Source: an uncultured Lachnoclostridium sp. (GTDB lineage Bacteria > Bacillota > Clostridia > Lachnospirales > Lachnospiraceae). From it: a stretch of 62,414 bases of DNA. Below, one piece after another: positions 33,779 through 43,136 of the stretch; positions within the stretch are counted from its first letter, which is position 1, and each line of letters begins with the position of its first letter. The stretch lies in contig CAMMSL010000014.1 of NCBI GenBank assembly GCA_946499505.1, forward strand, positions 1 to 62,414, given 5' to 3'. The notes beneath the pieces are model-generated. The model worked only from the letters and a program-made list of their open reading frames with translations, was not told the DNA's origin and ran no database searches. The translations under genes were made by a program, and so were the position numbers.

Positions 33779-34665
33779 CGTTTTCGCTGATAATCATACG
33801 CCTTATCGCGCACAACTTTTTCGCATTTATTCAGTTGTTCCACATAGTGCTCATAGTCGGATGATATGAGACCCATATAGATCATGTCCACGATCAGGAT
33901 CTGCGTGGATCTGGAGAAGATGGCATTGCCGTAGAAATGCTGGTCCTGACTGGTGCAGACCAGAATGTCCGCATATTTGCCGATCGTAGACTCCTTGAAA
34001 TTCGTGATCGCGATCGTACACGCTCCGGAACGCTTCGCTGCTCTCATCGCATCCACCGTATCTTTCGACTCTCCGGAATAGGAAATGCCCACAGCCACAT
34101 CCTGATCCGTCAGGCGGCCGGCAGTGATCTGCTGCAGATAACAGTCAGTGAAATGCCGGCACGGCAGTCCCAGGTACAGAAGCTTGGTCAACAGGTCCAC
34201 CGCCACGACCTCCGAATTCTCCACACCGTAGATGTCGATCAGACGGGCATTCTTGAGCGCCTCGATCACTCTTTTGTATGTCTTTCCCGGAAAGTTCTTA
34301 AGAGTTTCCTCCAGCATCCGCTCTGTCGTCATCGTAATGTTGACCGGTATCTCATCCAGGCCTTCCTTCTTATCCAGTGTATAGCCGTACATAAGCTGGG
34401 GCTGTCCGTCATCTTCCGCCCGGTTTCCCGACTTGGCAAGCTCGGCAACAAGCTGGTACCGGAAGTCCTTGTATCCCTTGTATCCCAGCGCTTTCAGCAT
34501 CCGGAGCACCGTAGGCTGGCTGACGCCTGCTGCCTTTGCCAGACGATCAAGAGGCAGGTCCAGCGCCTGCTCCATATGTTCCAGTATGTAGTCTGCGGCC
34601 TGTTTCTCGGATTTTCTCAGATCTGCGTAGCCGGATTCGATCAGTGTTGTGATATTGTTCTTCAT
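33775..34665 (-). CDS. MurR/RpiR-family regulator with SIS domain
   Basis: A 296-residue regulator. The N-terminal HTH_6 (residues 1-77) contains SEKQAADYIL and AAGVSQPTVLRMLKALGYKG; the SIS domain (about 120-260) has IDIYGVENSEVVAVDL, VGISYSGESKDTVDAM and AIAITNF-like ACTIAITNFKES. SIS domains bind phosphorylated sugars or related phosphate-containing ligands. The ATG at 34665 has a poor binding site, but an alternative TTG at 34707 would precede the likely transcription start. Its location beside phosphonate genes and the shared operator suggest it controls phosphonate use; the inducer might be a pathway intermediate. Confidence 0.88.
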   Translation of the reverse strand: MKNNITTLIESGYADLRKSEKQAADYILEHMEQALDLPLDRLAKAAGVSQPTVLRMLKALGYKGYKDFRYQLVAELAKSGNRAEDDGQPQLMYGYTLDKKEGLDEIPVNITMTTERMLEETLKNFPGKTYKRVIEALKNARLIDIYGVENSEVVAVDLLTKLLYLGLPCRHFTDCYLQQITAGRLTDQDVAVGISYSGESKDTVDAMRAAKRSGACTIAITNFKESTIGKYADILVCTSQDQHFYGNAIFSRSTQILIVDMIYMGLISSDYEHYVEQLNKCEKVVRDKAYDYQRKR

Positions 34666-34682
34666 GGTCTGTCTGGTATTCT

Positions 34683-34737
34683 GTAGATTATCGTGTATTA
34701 AGTCCAATATTATATGCGGTGTAGATAATCTACAAAA
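34683..34737 (-). promoter_or_regulatory. rpiR promoter with two operator palindromes
   Basis: Minus strand -10 TATAAT (34709-34714). The palindrome GTAGATAATCTAC (34721-34733) fills the -10/-35 spacer; a second degenerate copy (34683-34695, two to three mismatches) lies just downstream of the start point, 38 bases from the first. This is a typical autoregulatory arrangement. Another TATAAT at 34773-34778 could be an upstream promoter. A weak stem plus T8 tract at about 34820-34865 may end the dynamin operon. Confidence 0.65.
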
Positions 34738-34880
34738 AATACTCCTTTTTACTCTTTCATTTCTTTGAGGTCATTATAACAGAACCCAAAAGCCGATGCG
34801 GAAGAGATTCTGTTAAATATTTGTAAAGTACTCTAAAAAAAGGTTTTCTGACTTCACAGCCATAAAGTTAACATTGATTT

Positions 34881-37800
34881 CTAAATCAGCAGCTCTATCT
34901 TTTTCCCGCATCTTGTGCAGAATTTTGCATGCTCACCTAAAGGAGCTCCGCAATTAATGCAGAATTTGGGAGCTATTCTGGGTGATGAGGCAGAACTATT
35001 TTTTATTATTGGCACTGACTGACTATTGATTTTATTGACAAGCTGAATTCCTTGTATATATTCCCAAATCATATTTGCGAAAGTTTCCCGCATTTCCTCC
35101 CGAAGCTCAGTCATCTCACATATAAAAGTATAATCATCTACTGTCTTGAATGCGATTCCTCTCTTTTCTCCTATAGTTTCTACAGTAAATATTTTATCCA
35201 TCGGAATGGTAACGGTATTCTGTGTGCCCTTTTTCAAATAAATCATGTTTTCACCTATAGCCATCCCTTCTTTTCCACTTCGCAGAATGGTTCCATCATA
35301 TATCCACAAGATATTATCAGCAGATATAGCAAAATTTTTTCTTACTTTTTCCTCAAGCTGACTCCACTTATCATCCCGCCTTCCACAAGCATAAAAACCG
35401 AATCCGAGTCTTTTCTTATCCACCATATAACTCTGCAGAAATATATCTGCTATCGTCTCTTTATTCAACCAGTACTTATTTTCATCATAAATAAAATTTT
35501 TTAAATTAAGATTCTCTGTATGGTATAAAAGTATGGGGTAACTTAATATTACGGTCGAATTTTTTATAACATTTAAAAACTCATTAATCAAATTTGCAAA
35601 TTTTTCCTGCTCTTTTTTGTTCAACGGAGTTGCCAATTCAACAGCTGTTCCATTCTTAAACGAAATAATCAGCTTATCCGATAACAGCTTTTTTGATATT
35701 CCAATAGAGAAAATGATGTCAAAAGGCGCTTTATAATGTTCATTCCCAACTGTATAAAACAGAGAATCTGCAGTTACGGCAATTTCAGACTTTCCCTGCA
35801 TCATAAATACAGGGAGCTCACTATAGCCGCTGATATTATATCGACTACAGAAACGATCAGCACAGGTTCTGTAATTCGGTGTATTCATAACTGTCTTTAG
35901 ATTTTGCAAAGTGATGCCGTATTTTTCACAAAGCTGACCAAAAAGCTGAACTTCCCGGCTTACTTCTGTCAATGCGATACAATATCTCCGTTCCTTCAGC
36001 TTTTCTCTGTATATATCCCGGCTTCTATCAGAAATATTCAATAATAATGCTTTCTGCTCAAGCAGATCAACGGTATTCTTATCAAAATGATCGAAATCAT
36101 TTCCAAGCCCTATAAGTTCTCTCATATCCAGTTCAAAGGACTTTCCAGCCAGCTTATCTTCTGCATTCTTTCTGATTCTGCCCGGATAGTCCTTTTCTTT
36201 AATCTGCTTAGCAACACTGCTTATTTCGTCACGGTTTTTTTCTCCCAGATTTTCAGTAAGCTTATCGAGCTGTTTATACCATGTATAATCCAAATTAATA
36301 CGGACTTTTTGAAGAAACGGTCTTTTTAACTTTATATCGCACTCCCAATTTTTCAGCTTCGTATAAATAGCTGACAACTCTTCTGAACTTTTATCTGAAA
36401 TATTTTCTGTCAGCTGGTTCATCTCTTCGTAATCAAGCTGCTCCCATCGACTGTTGATTATTTCATAATATTCTGACTTTAATTCTTTTTTGCATTGCTC
36501 TGCATCTATTAGATTTCTCAGCCGTCGGAGTCCTTCTTTATCTTCATTTGCAGCATTTCCACATAGCTTGTCCATATGCCGGATATGAAGGAATTCTATT
36601 CTCCGGGCGATATTATTACGGTATTTCTCCGTAAACTCTTCCCTATACTCACTTTCCAGCCGATGGGACAGTACTTCCAACTGCGGTATATTTTTCTCAT
36701 CAATATCTTTACACAATTCACTGATTTCCTCTGTTTCAACAAGATCATACTGATGTCTTACCTGAGAAACATATTTTTCTGTCAGTTCAGCGTTATAGTG
36801 GAATTCCTTTAATTTTTCTTCTGTCCGACGCAATTGAGCTCTGTCCATATTAATAATATTATTAATACATTGCTCCAGATCTTCCCTTTGACATACCAGT
36901 ATCCTCTCCTCTGCGGCTGCCCTCAGTTTTTGCATAGTATCCGGGGAATATGAGAAATATCTAAGATTATCCAGAAATGCTTCCGCATCTTTCAGGTCAG
37001 CTTCTTTTATCCATTCTGCATGAGCATTCCTTTCAATGTTTTCCTGTCGTTCCATAGCCTCCAAAATTTTGTAAAGCATTGGAGCTGCAAGGATTTCCGG
37101 AAGTTCGTCAGATATCTCAGCCTTCAACTGTAAAAGTTCGCTGTAATTCTTTTGATCTATATACTTACAATATTCCTTATACTTGTTCTCCTTTTGGATA
37201 ATTGCATCTTTTTCTTCAACGGAGTGAAAGACAATTCCTTTATAGGTTCGCTCCAGCTGTTCGCGTACACTCTCATCTTCCTGTCTCTTCTTATTCTCTG
37301 TTTCTTTCAGATCATGGATGTATTCAGCAATATCAGAGTACGGAACTATTCCATTTCTATGGAATCCCGGTATAGAAATAATACTTGCCGGGAATTTAGA
37401 ATCTAAAATAACAATCGTACTTTCAATATTTTCTTTATTAATCTCATAAAGGAAATTTGTATATACGTTATACAAAAATACTTTTGTTTCTGCACTTATT
37501 TCTTCCGACAACTGTACATAACTTATTTTCTTCCAGTTTAATCTGTCAAAAGACATTAAATATAATGTACTGACTCTGATTTTCTTTTTATCATCGTCCT
37601 CATATATATAAAAACAGTTCTGCCGGCTTGGTATTTCGCAGACAGAATTCTGCGCTGCCAATTTCATGATTTCATTTTTAGTCAGCTCAATGTCCTCAAT
37701 CAGATCCCCGGCCTGCCTATGGATTATTTCTCCATTGTCATTATTTTGAAAAAAACAGATGTTTAACGTTGTTTTACGGTTTAACAATCTCTGCAGTTCA

Positions 37801-38873
37801 ACTGAGTTTTCCAGCATATCCTTAAGTTTTTCGGAAGCAGACGGATTAATCTCCGCTCTTCCTTCCGGAATACTGCAAAGTCTTGCATGATATTGTTCTT
37901 CCAGACTTTCATCCATGGTAGCGCGGATCAAAATTTCCGGAGTATAATCTTTATTTCCAGACTGCATATGTTCGGCAATGCATGTTTCAATCGCAGTGAT
38001 TCCCGTATTTGCAATAGCCCGCTGTATCTCCTGTCCTGATACGGATTCATCTCCGATCTGGTAAATATCCGCAGATTCTGAATTAAGTCTCGCATAAGAA
38101 AGCATATTATTTTCACTGGGCCTGTAATTCTGAAAAACATCCTCTAACCTGCGCTGTTCTCTTCTGGTCATTGTTCTCCTATAGTAGGCCATGCGGAGTA
38201 ACTTAGCAGACAATGCAGATAACGGATAGATTACCGGATTTTCAAAGCCATGAGCTTTAATATAAGATGCTGCCGCCCCGACGATTTCCCTGATACTTTC
38301 CGTCTCTGTATCCAGAGCGTCTATTTTATTCAGGACAAAAATTATTTTCACTTTTCCATTTTGCTTTTCTACATAATCAAGAACACTTTTCAGCAAAATC
38401 TCATCATCATTTGTGGCAAGCTGGGTGGCATTCATCAAATATATAATCAAGCCTTCACCCATTTGTTGTAAAAAATCTGATGTACGCCTGCCATGTTCTT
38501 CATCCTCAGAATTATTCACTCCCGGCGTGTCGACTAACACCACAGCTTTATTGGTATTTTTTATACTTTCTATATTCGTCTCCACAAGGAAATCAACGAT
38601 ATTCTCATCATTATTGATCTGCTCCAGAACATCCCTGCCACTAATTTCAATAATCTCTTTTGCGCCGGTATTTCTTATTATATGCACCTTTTTTATATCC
38701 GCATTGTCATTATCGAGAACTGACATTGTACGTGCCGTACATGCCTCATTCTTCTCAGGAAGTATTTCGTCCCCGATAATTGAATTTATAAATGTGGACT
38801 TTCCAGAACTCATAGTAGCTACAACACATATTTTATATATATTTCGGTCATCGATCCCGTACCGCTCAAACAT
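34881..38873 (-). CDS. Large dynamin-like GTPase with C-terminal zinc ribbon
   Basis: A 1330-residue protein. Residues 1-330 are a dynamin-superfamily GTPase: G1 ATMSSGKST (19-27), G2 threonine in KNEACTART (41-49), G3 DTPG (115-118), G4 NKID (182-185). The middle 900 residues are predicted largely helical with many Glu/Lys heptad-like stretches, as in bacterial dynamins' stalk. A beta-rich module around 1190-1290 (ISADNILWIYDG, AIGENMIYLKK, KIFTVETIG) reads like a PH-type domain. Cys 1305, 1308, 1319 and 1322 form a terminal zinc ribbon. No membrane helix is evident. Last gene of a six-gene operon, ten bases after the immunity gene. Much longer than usual bacterial dynamins (about 600-800). 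Confidence 0.85.
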   Translation of the reverse strand: MFERYGIDDRNIYKICVVATMSSGKSTFINSIIGDEILPEKNEACTARTMSVLDNDNADIKKVHIIRNTGAKEIIEISGRDVLEQINNDENIVDFLVETNIESIKNTNKAVVLVDTPGVNNSEDEEHGRRTSDFLQQMGEGLIIYLMNATQLATNDDEILLKSVLDYVEKQNGKVKIIFVLNKIDALDTETESIREIVGAAASYIKAHGFENPVIYPLSALSAKLLRMAYYRRTMTRREQRRLEDVFQNYRPSENNMLSYARLNSESADIYQIGDESVSGQEIQRAIANTGITAIETCIAEHMQSGNKDYTPEILIRATMDESLEEQYHARLCSIPEGRAEINPSASEKLKDMLENSVELQRLLNRKTTLNICFFQNNDNGEIIHRQAGDLIEDIELTKNEIMKLAAQNSVCEIPSRQNCFYIYEDDDKKKIRVSTLYLMSFDRLNWKKISYVQLSEEISAETKVFLYNVYTNFLYEINKENIESTIVILDSKFPASIISIPGFHRNGIVPYSDIAEYIHDLKETENKKRQEDESVREQLERTYKGIVFHSVEEKDAIIQKENKYKEYCKYIDQKNYSELLQLKAEISDELPEILAAPMLYKILEAMERQENIERNAHAEWIKEADLKDAEAFLDNLRYFSYSPDTMQKLRAAAEERILVCQREDLEQCINNIINMDRAQLRRTEEKLKEFHYNAELTEKYVSQVRHQYDLVETEEISELCKDIDEKNIPQLEVLSHRLESEYREEFTEKYRNNIARRIEFLHIRHMDKLCGNAANEDKEGLRRLRNLIDAEQCKKELKSEYYEIINSRWEQLDYEEMNQLTENISDKSSEELSAIYTKLKNWECDIKLKRPFLQKVRINLDYTWYKQLDKLTENLGEKNRDEISSVAKQIKEKDYPGRIRKNAEDKLAGKSFELDMRELIGLGNDFDHFDKNTVDLLEQKALLLNISDRSRDIYREKLKERRYCIALTEVSREVQLFGQLCEKYGITLQNLKTVMNTPNYRTCADRFCSRYNISGYSELPVFMMQGKSEIAVTADSLFYTVGNEHYKAPFDIIFSIGISKKLLSDKLIISFKNGTAVELATPLNKKEQEKFANLINEFLNVIKNSTVILSYPILLYHTENLNLKNFIYDENKYWLNKETIADIFLQSYMVDKKRLGFGFYACGRRDDKWSQLEEKVRKNFAISADNILWIYDGTILRSGKEGMAIGENMIYLKKGTQNTVTIPMDKIFTVETIGEKRGIAFKTVDDYTFICEMTELREEMRETFANMIWEYIQGIQLVNKINSQSVPIIKNSSASSPRIAPKFCINCGAPLGEHAKFCTRCGKKIELLI

Positions 38874-38882
38874 ACTGTACTC

Positions 38883-39263
38883 CTATACCAGATACTGTTT
38901 TTTCCATGCCTTTTTATATTCATACCCATTCTCTGACAAATCTGTATAATCAAAATGGGCTTCGAACTTACCTGTACTATACATTGTTACTGTCATATTA
39001 GTCCACCTATCTTTCTCACTAAGGTTACTGCGTGTCTTCTTTATATATCCGTCAATTATTTTAAAAGTATCCAGAAGCTCTCTCATTGTAACTCCCGGTA
39101 TATCAAAACACTTGATATATTCTCCCTTGTGATCAGACACAAAAAATTCCATCTGATAAACACCTTCACCGTACTCGGCATAATAAATCACTTTATTCCA
39201 GCCGGCCGGAAAATATTTTTCAAGTTCATCATATATTTTTTGATAAATTTCTCTGTTTTCCAT
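38883..39263 (-). CDS. YezG-like (DUF600) immunity/antitoxin protein
   Basis: A 126-residue acidic cytoplasmic protein of the DUF600/YezG family. Visible signatures: EIYQKIYDELEKYFPAGW at the N-terminus, YYAEYGEGVYQMEFF, and the C-terminal WTNMTVTMYSTGKFEAHFDY-type strand followed by DL. YezG proteins in Bacillus neutralise the nuclease toxins of LXG proteins such as YeeF. It starts one base after the stop of a nuclease gene of exactly the toxin family YezG counters, so the two are a toxin-immunity pair. The ATG at 39263 is chosen because it directly follows that stop; an upstream ATG would begin inside the nuclease gene. Confidence 0.85.
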   Translation of the reverse strand: MENREIYQKIYDELEKYFPAGWNKVIYYAEYGEGVYQMEFFVSDHKGEYIKCFDIPGVTMRELLDTFKIIDGYIKKTRSNLSEKDRWTNMTVTMYSTGKFEAHFDYTDLSENGYEYKKAWKKQYLV

Positions 39264-39264
39264 C

Positions 39265-39921
39265 CTACTCTGCCCCCTTATTCTCAAAAACTTTTACACT
39301 GGTTTCTCCGTCAATCGTATACTTCACTACAAACGAATCCGGCCGGAATGAATCTCCGCTGTATTCCGGAGTAATCGATACAGTCACTTCTTTGCCATCC
39401 TCAAGAGCCTTCGCCCATTGATTTTCCATAGCCTTAAATTCACCCCGGTTTAAATTTGAATCCATTGGGACAAGATTTTCCAATTTATTACTCCCATCAA
39501 ACCTGTCACCGATTAGATGGCCCTTATCATCAGTATCTTTTGCATCCCCTTTTCCTATATCATCCATAGATTCATTAATTGTCATGCGCCCCGGTCTTTC
39601 AGTCAGTCTCAACTCACCTGAGACATTTTCAATTCTTCCAAATTCATCTGTAGAATACTTATATCCATTGATCTCATATTCATTAGAAGGCACCAGTTCA
39701 TTATTTACCTTATATGGATTTCCATTATCATCATATTCTATTTTAATTTTCTCAGGACTAAATCTATCTGACTCTATGGTTTCACTTTTCTCTGATTCAT
39801 CCAAATTAAGCGGTTTATCCAAATCCATCAATTTCTCTTTAAAATTACTGTTCTCCGCTGTCTCTCCTATTTTTTCTACTGCATTTCCTAATGCTTCCCC
39901 CATTGCTTCAAATATAGACAT
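39265..39921 (-). CDS. DNA/RNA non-specific endonuclease toxin (Endonuclease_NS_2-like)
   Basis: A 218-residue protein. The C-terminal half (about 85-212) is a beta-beta-alpha-metal nuclease: the catalytic histidine is H135 in DDKGHLIGDRFDG, followed by ENLVPMDSNLNRGEF with Asn149, Asn156 and Asn158 and then MENQWAKAL. The N-terminal 80 residues are short, acidic and helical with no signal peptide, LXG, WXG or PAAR domain, unlike secreted relatives. AGAAAGGTG precedes the ATG, which nearly abuts the ATPase stop codon (two bases), so the three genes are translationally linked. It would degrade nucleic acid, presumably held in check by the YezG-like neighbour. Confidence 0.87.
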   Translation of the reverse strand: MSIFEAMGEALGNAVEKIGETAENSNFKEKLMDLDKPLNLDESEKSETIESDRFSPEKIKIEYDDNGNPYKVNNELVPSNEYEINGYKYSTDEFGRIENVSGELRLTERPGRMTINESMDDIGKGDAKDTDDKGHLIGDRFDGSNKLENLVPMDSNLNRGEFKAMENQWAKALEDGKEVTVSITPEYSGDSFRPDSFVVKYTIDGETSVKVFENKGAE

Positions 39922-39923
39922 AG

Positions 39924-42900
39924 CTACATCACCTTTCTCTGATTTACTGCATATTCGCGCCATTTCTGATAAAGTTCTATCTGCTGATGGTCTTTCTCTA
40001 CAAGCTCATGCATAATACACTGTGAAACTGCCAGCTTAAGCTCGGATGATGCAGTCCATGCACATCTCTCGATTTCCCTGTTCAGCTCCTGCTGGATCAA
40101 TTCACAATTCTCGCCGAATTGTATAAATTTTTCAATATTATCAGAACATCCGATAATCTCTACAACTACATCTGATAATACAGGAAATGAACTATTATCA
40201 AGAAGTTCCGGCTCAATTTTCCTACGCAGTTTATCCAGACAGCGTCTGAGAAGAATTTTACTTCCCGACGAGATACGCACAGCTTCTGCTATTTTTTCTA
40301 CATCATCAATGTTTTCATCAATCCGCCTGCTGATACGGTGCTGCATCAACAATTCCAGCAGAGGAGTAACATCCAATTTGCTGCTTTCTGTATCCGGAAT
40401 GTACTGATATTTTTCCTCCGTCACATCCGCTTTACATATTCTGCAGAGCACCGGATCCAGCCAGTCATTCTGATAAACAACAGCTATTCCTCGATGAAGT
40501 TTTGCAATTTCATTAATCTGTTTATCTGATAATGCCGCTGCTTTTCCTGCCTGTTCTCTGTCACTTTGTTCCGGAAGCCGCATTATAATTTTAGTATTCG
40601 TATTTCTGATTGCTGAAATATCAATAGCTCCCGGTGACTGGTCAACAATAATAAATCCTTCACCATATGTCCTCATCTCCGCTATAGAATTGGCAATCAT
40701 TTCCACAGATTTTCCTGCCAAGTTTCCCCCGTCTTCACTGTTGGCAGACACAGATGCATTTTTCAGAAGATTATGAGCCTCTTCTAACACAGTAATGTGT
40801 TTCAGTTTCTGATTCATTAATCCCTCTGCCTGATCCATGCGATACTCATTCAGTTTGATCACAAGCAGCCCCATAATCAGTGACTTTGTTTCTGACGATC
40901 CCACTCTGCTGAGATCAATGATCACATTTCTGTCAAAGAGTTCGGCATCTGGTATCGCATGGTCTGTAAAAATTCTTCCGTTCAGTCCATTCGTCAAAGA
41001 ACGTATCCTTGTTGCCAGCGATCCGATATAGTTTCCTTTCACTTCATCCGAATACGCGGATCTGCTGATCACAACCGTCAATTCTTTCAGCAAATCCTTA
41101 AAAGTCGGGTAAATAACCGGAGTATAACAATTTACAGACTCTTCCAAATCCCAGCCGCAGCTTTCATACGCCTGAAGTACTGCATCCTTTAACACAGCCG
41201 GCATTGCCGCATACATTGGCCAGCACACATTAAAAATCTCGATCAGCCTGTCAATATGTTCCAGTATATGAATCGATTCCGGAAATGCGAATGGATTAAT
41301 CCTTAGTAATTCTGCTAGCCTTGCATTTGTCCCGAATACATGCACATCCTCTCTGTTTCCAAAGACATTCTTATACTCTCCCTTAGCCGGTTCTATAACA
41401 AGGAAAGTAATGTGATTGTCTAGAAGTCCGTTTAACATCTGATACACTGTATTAGATTTACCCGAGCCGGTAGAACCGGTTACAAGTGTATGAGAAGACA
41501 GACTTTCAATATCCAGATTAATCTCTCCGTTTTCTCTATGTCCCATATGATAAATATTACCCAAATGTATACATGTGCCGTTTCCTTCCGACTCACTGAT
41601 AACATTTCTTGAAAATGGAACCATCTCACTTACCGGAATCCCTGCAACACTTTTCTGAGGAAGTCCTGCCTCAATTACCAGTTCCTCTCCGTTTATCAAA
41701 GAAGATGGGGTAAAATCCACAGTCCCTGTTTCCAGTTCAAGTTCCAATACCGGATGGCAGAACTTTCTCAGATATGCTTCCGCCTTATTCACACTGTTTT
41801 TCCCGCTCCATGTTCCCACAGAAAAACTCTCGATAGTGCTCTTTTCGCCGCGGCAGATAGATTCAAAAGCATTTGCCAGCATCATACCGGTTTGCGTATC
41901 CTCCCCTATACAGTAAGCAGCCGTATTCCATAGGCCCAGATCTGCTGCATTTTCTATTCGCTTAAGCTGCGCGTTTATTTTTTCCAGAAGTGTTTTTATT
42001 TTTTTATTCTCCATATTAATCTGGAGCGTTCTTCCGGCTGTATTGGTATATGTTTCCGTCTTTCCCTCACTCTCTGAATCCGATACGGAATTACTGCTGG
42101 TCATACCGGTAGAACGACTTTCACTTTTAGAAATTGTTGTAGATTCTGATTGACTTAAATTTCTCTGAAAATTTACTCCTGCAGCAATTTTTTTAATTGG
42201 GATATGTACACCAACACCAACTCCCTGTCCTTTCGTCTTTGTTATTCCCTGAGAAGTTCCTAAAGAATTTGATATTGTGTTCGAGATATTCGTTCCAAAA
42301 GTTTTGGTGATTCCCCGAGTCAACGTATCTGCTACCGCGTTACTATCAGACTCACTGTATGACATGGAAGTGGACGCAAAAACAGAGAGCTGTGAGTAGA
42401 GGTTCTCATACCCGTCACGTATCTTCTGCATTTTTTCAGATTTTAAAGGATCGGAAATAATCACAAGCGCAAACTTCTTTCCTTGCAAAGAATCAATCAA
42501 TTTCTCCATTCCCTGCACATATTCACTGTTCTTTCGTACCTGCTCATTTCGTTTTCCGGGTATACCACATACAACATTAATACTTCTGCCACATTCCCCA
42601 TCCTCAGGGAAAATTCTTCCCACACAGTTATAAAGAGCGGATTTCTTTTGCTTTGTTAGTTCACTCCCGGGAAAATTACCTTCGAAAGTACCTTTGAAGG
42701 TTTTTTGACACATTTCTACCTTATTAATATCTTCCGCTCTAATACCAATATAATAGTCAACCTGATCCCCATCACTTAATATAACATTGATTACCGATCC
42801 TCCGCACAAAGCAACCGCATTATATACATTCATAAGCTTGTCCAGATTATTCTCTTCCGTATCATAGACGAGTCTGTCAATTTTATTCAGACGGACTACT

Positions 42901-43058
42901 CCGTTTACATCCAGCCCGGTAATCCTTTCATCCGCCTCTTTTATTTCATATCTGCCGATATCCGACATATATTTTTTCAATACAACTGCTTCCGCCTCTT
43001 TAAACAGCCTGTCCAGGTCTTCTGGATTTCGGACCTCCAGAACATCATTTTTATCCAT
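39924..43058 (-). CDS. HerA/FtsK-type ATPase with Ser-rich insert (DUF87)
   Basis: A 1044-residue ATPase. Residues 1-225 are an uncharacterised N-terminal domain. Residues about 229-335 are a striking Ser/Thr/Asn/Gly-rich low-complexity stretch (SMSYSESDSN, TISNSLGTSQGITKTKGQG, SSNSVSDSESEG). A short beta domain follows, then the HerA-like motor: Walker A TGSTGSGKS (527-535), IEPAKGEYK, Walker B ITVLEEAHNLL (about 755-765), and the sensor/arginine region RNTNTKIIMRLPEQSDRE. HerA-type hexamers pump DNA or, in some systems, move proteins. GGGGGAG precedes the ATG at 43058. Third gene of the operon. The partner nuclease is not NurA but a toxin-type nuclease. Confidence 0.85.
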   Translation of the reverse strand: MDKNDVLEVRNPEDLDRLFKEAEAVVLKKYMSDIGRYEIKEADERITGLDVNGVVRLNKIDRLVYDTEENNLDKLMNVYNAVALCGGSVINVILSDGDQVDYYIGIRAEDINKVEMCQKTFKGTFEGNFPGSELTKQKKSALYNCVGRIFPEDGECGRSINVVCGIPGKRNEQVRKNSEYVQGMEKLIDSLQGKKFALVIISDPLKSEKMQKIRDGYENLYSQLSVFASTSMSYSESDSNAVADTLTRGITKTFGTNISNTISNSLGTSQGITKTKGQGVGVGVHIPIKKIAAGVNFQRNLSQSESTTISKSESRSTGMTSSNSVSDSESEGKTETYTNTAGRTLQINMENKKIKTLLEKINAQLKRIENAADLGLWNTAAYCIGEDTQTGMMLANAFESICRGEKSTIESFSVGTWSGKNSVNKAEAYLRKFCHPVLELELETGTVDFTPSSLINGEELVIEAGLPQKSVAGIPVSEMVPFSRNVISESEGNGTCIHLGNIYHMGHRENGEINLDIESLSSHTLVTGSTGSGKSNTVYQMLNGLLDNHITFLVIEPAKGEYKNVFGNREDVHVFGTNARLAELLRINPFAFPESIHILEHIDRLIEIFNVCWPMYAAMPAVLKDAVLQAYESCGWDLEESVNCYTPVIYPTFKDLLKELTVVISRSAYSDEVKGNYIGSLATRIRSLTNGLNGRIFTDHAIPDAELFDRNVIIDLSRVGSSETKSLIMGLLVIKLNEYRMDQAEGLMNQKLKHITVLEEAHNLLKNASVSANSEDGGNLAGKSVEMIANSIAEMRTYGEGFIIVDQSPGAIDISAIRNTNTKIIMRLPEQSDREQAGKAAALSDKQINEIAKLHRGIAVVYQNDWLDPVLCRICKADVTEEKYQYIPDTESSKLDVTPLLELLMQHRISRRIDENIDDVEKIAEAVRISSGSKILLRRCLDKLRRKIEPELLDNSSFPVLSDVVVEIIGCSDNIEKFIQFGENCELIQQELNREIERCAWTASSELKLAVSQCIMHELVEKDHQQIELYQKWREYAVNQRKVM

Positions 43059-43136
43059 TTGCTTCTCCCCCAATATGCTTTTTCACACTACAATAAATTT
43101 CTCGGTTCTTATCCGCAGCTTTCAATGCTGCCTTTT

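Noticed and set aside
42054..42374. Possible DNA repeat array
   Set aside because: Only degenerate Ser/Thr codon bias within the HerA-type ATPase; no exact repeat units or CRISPR-like spacing.
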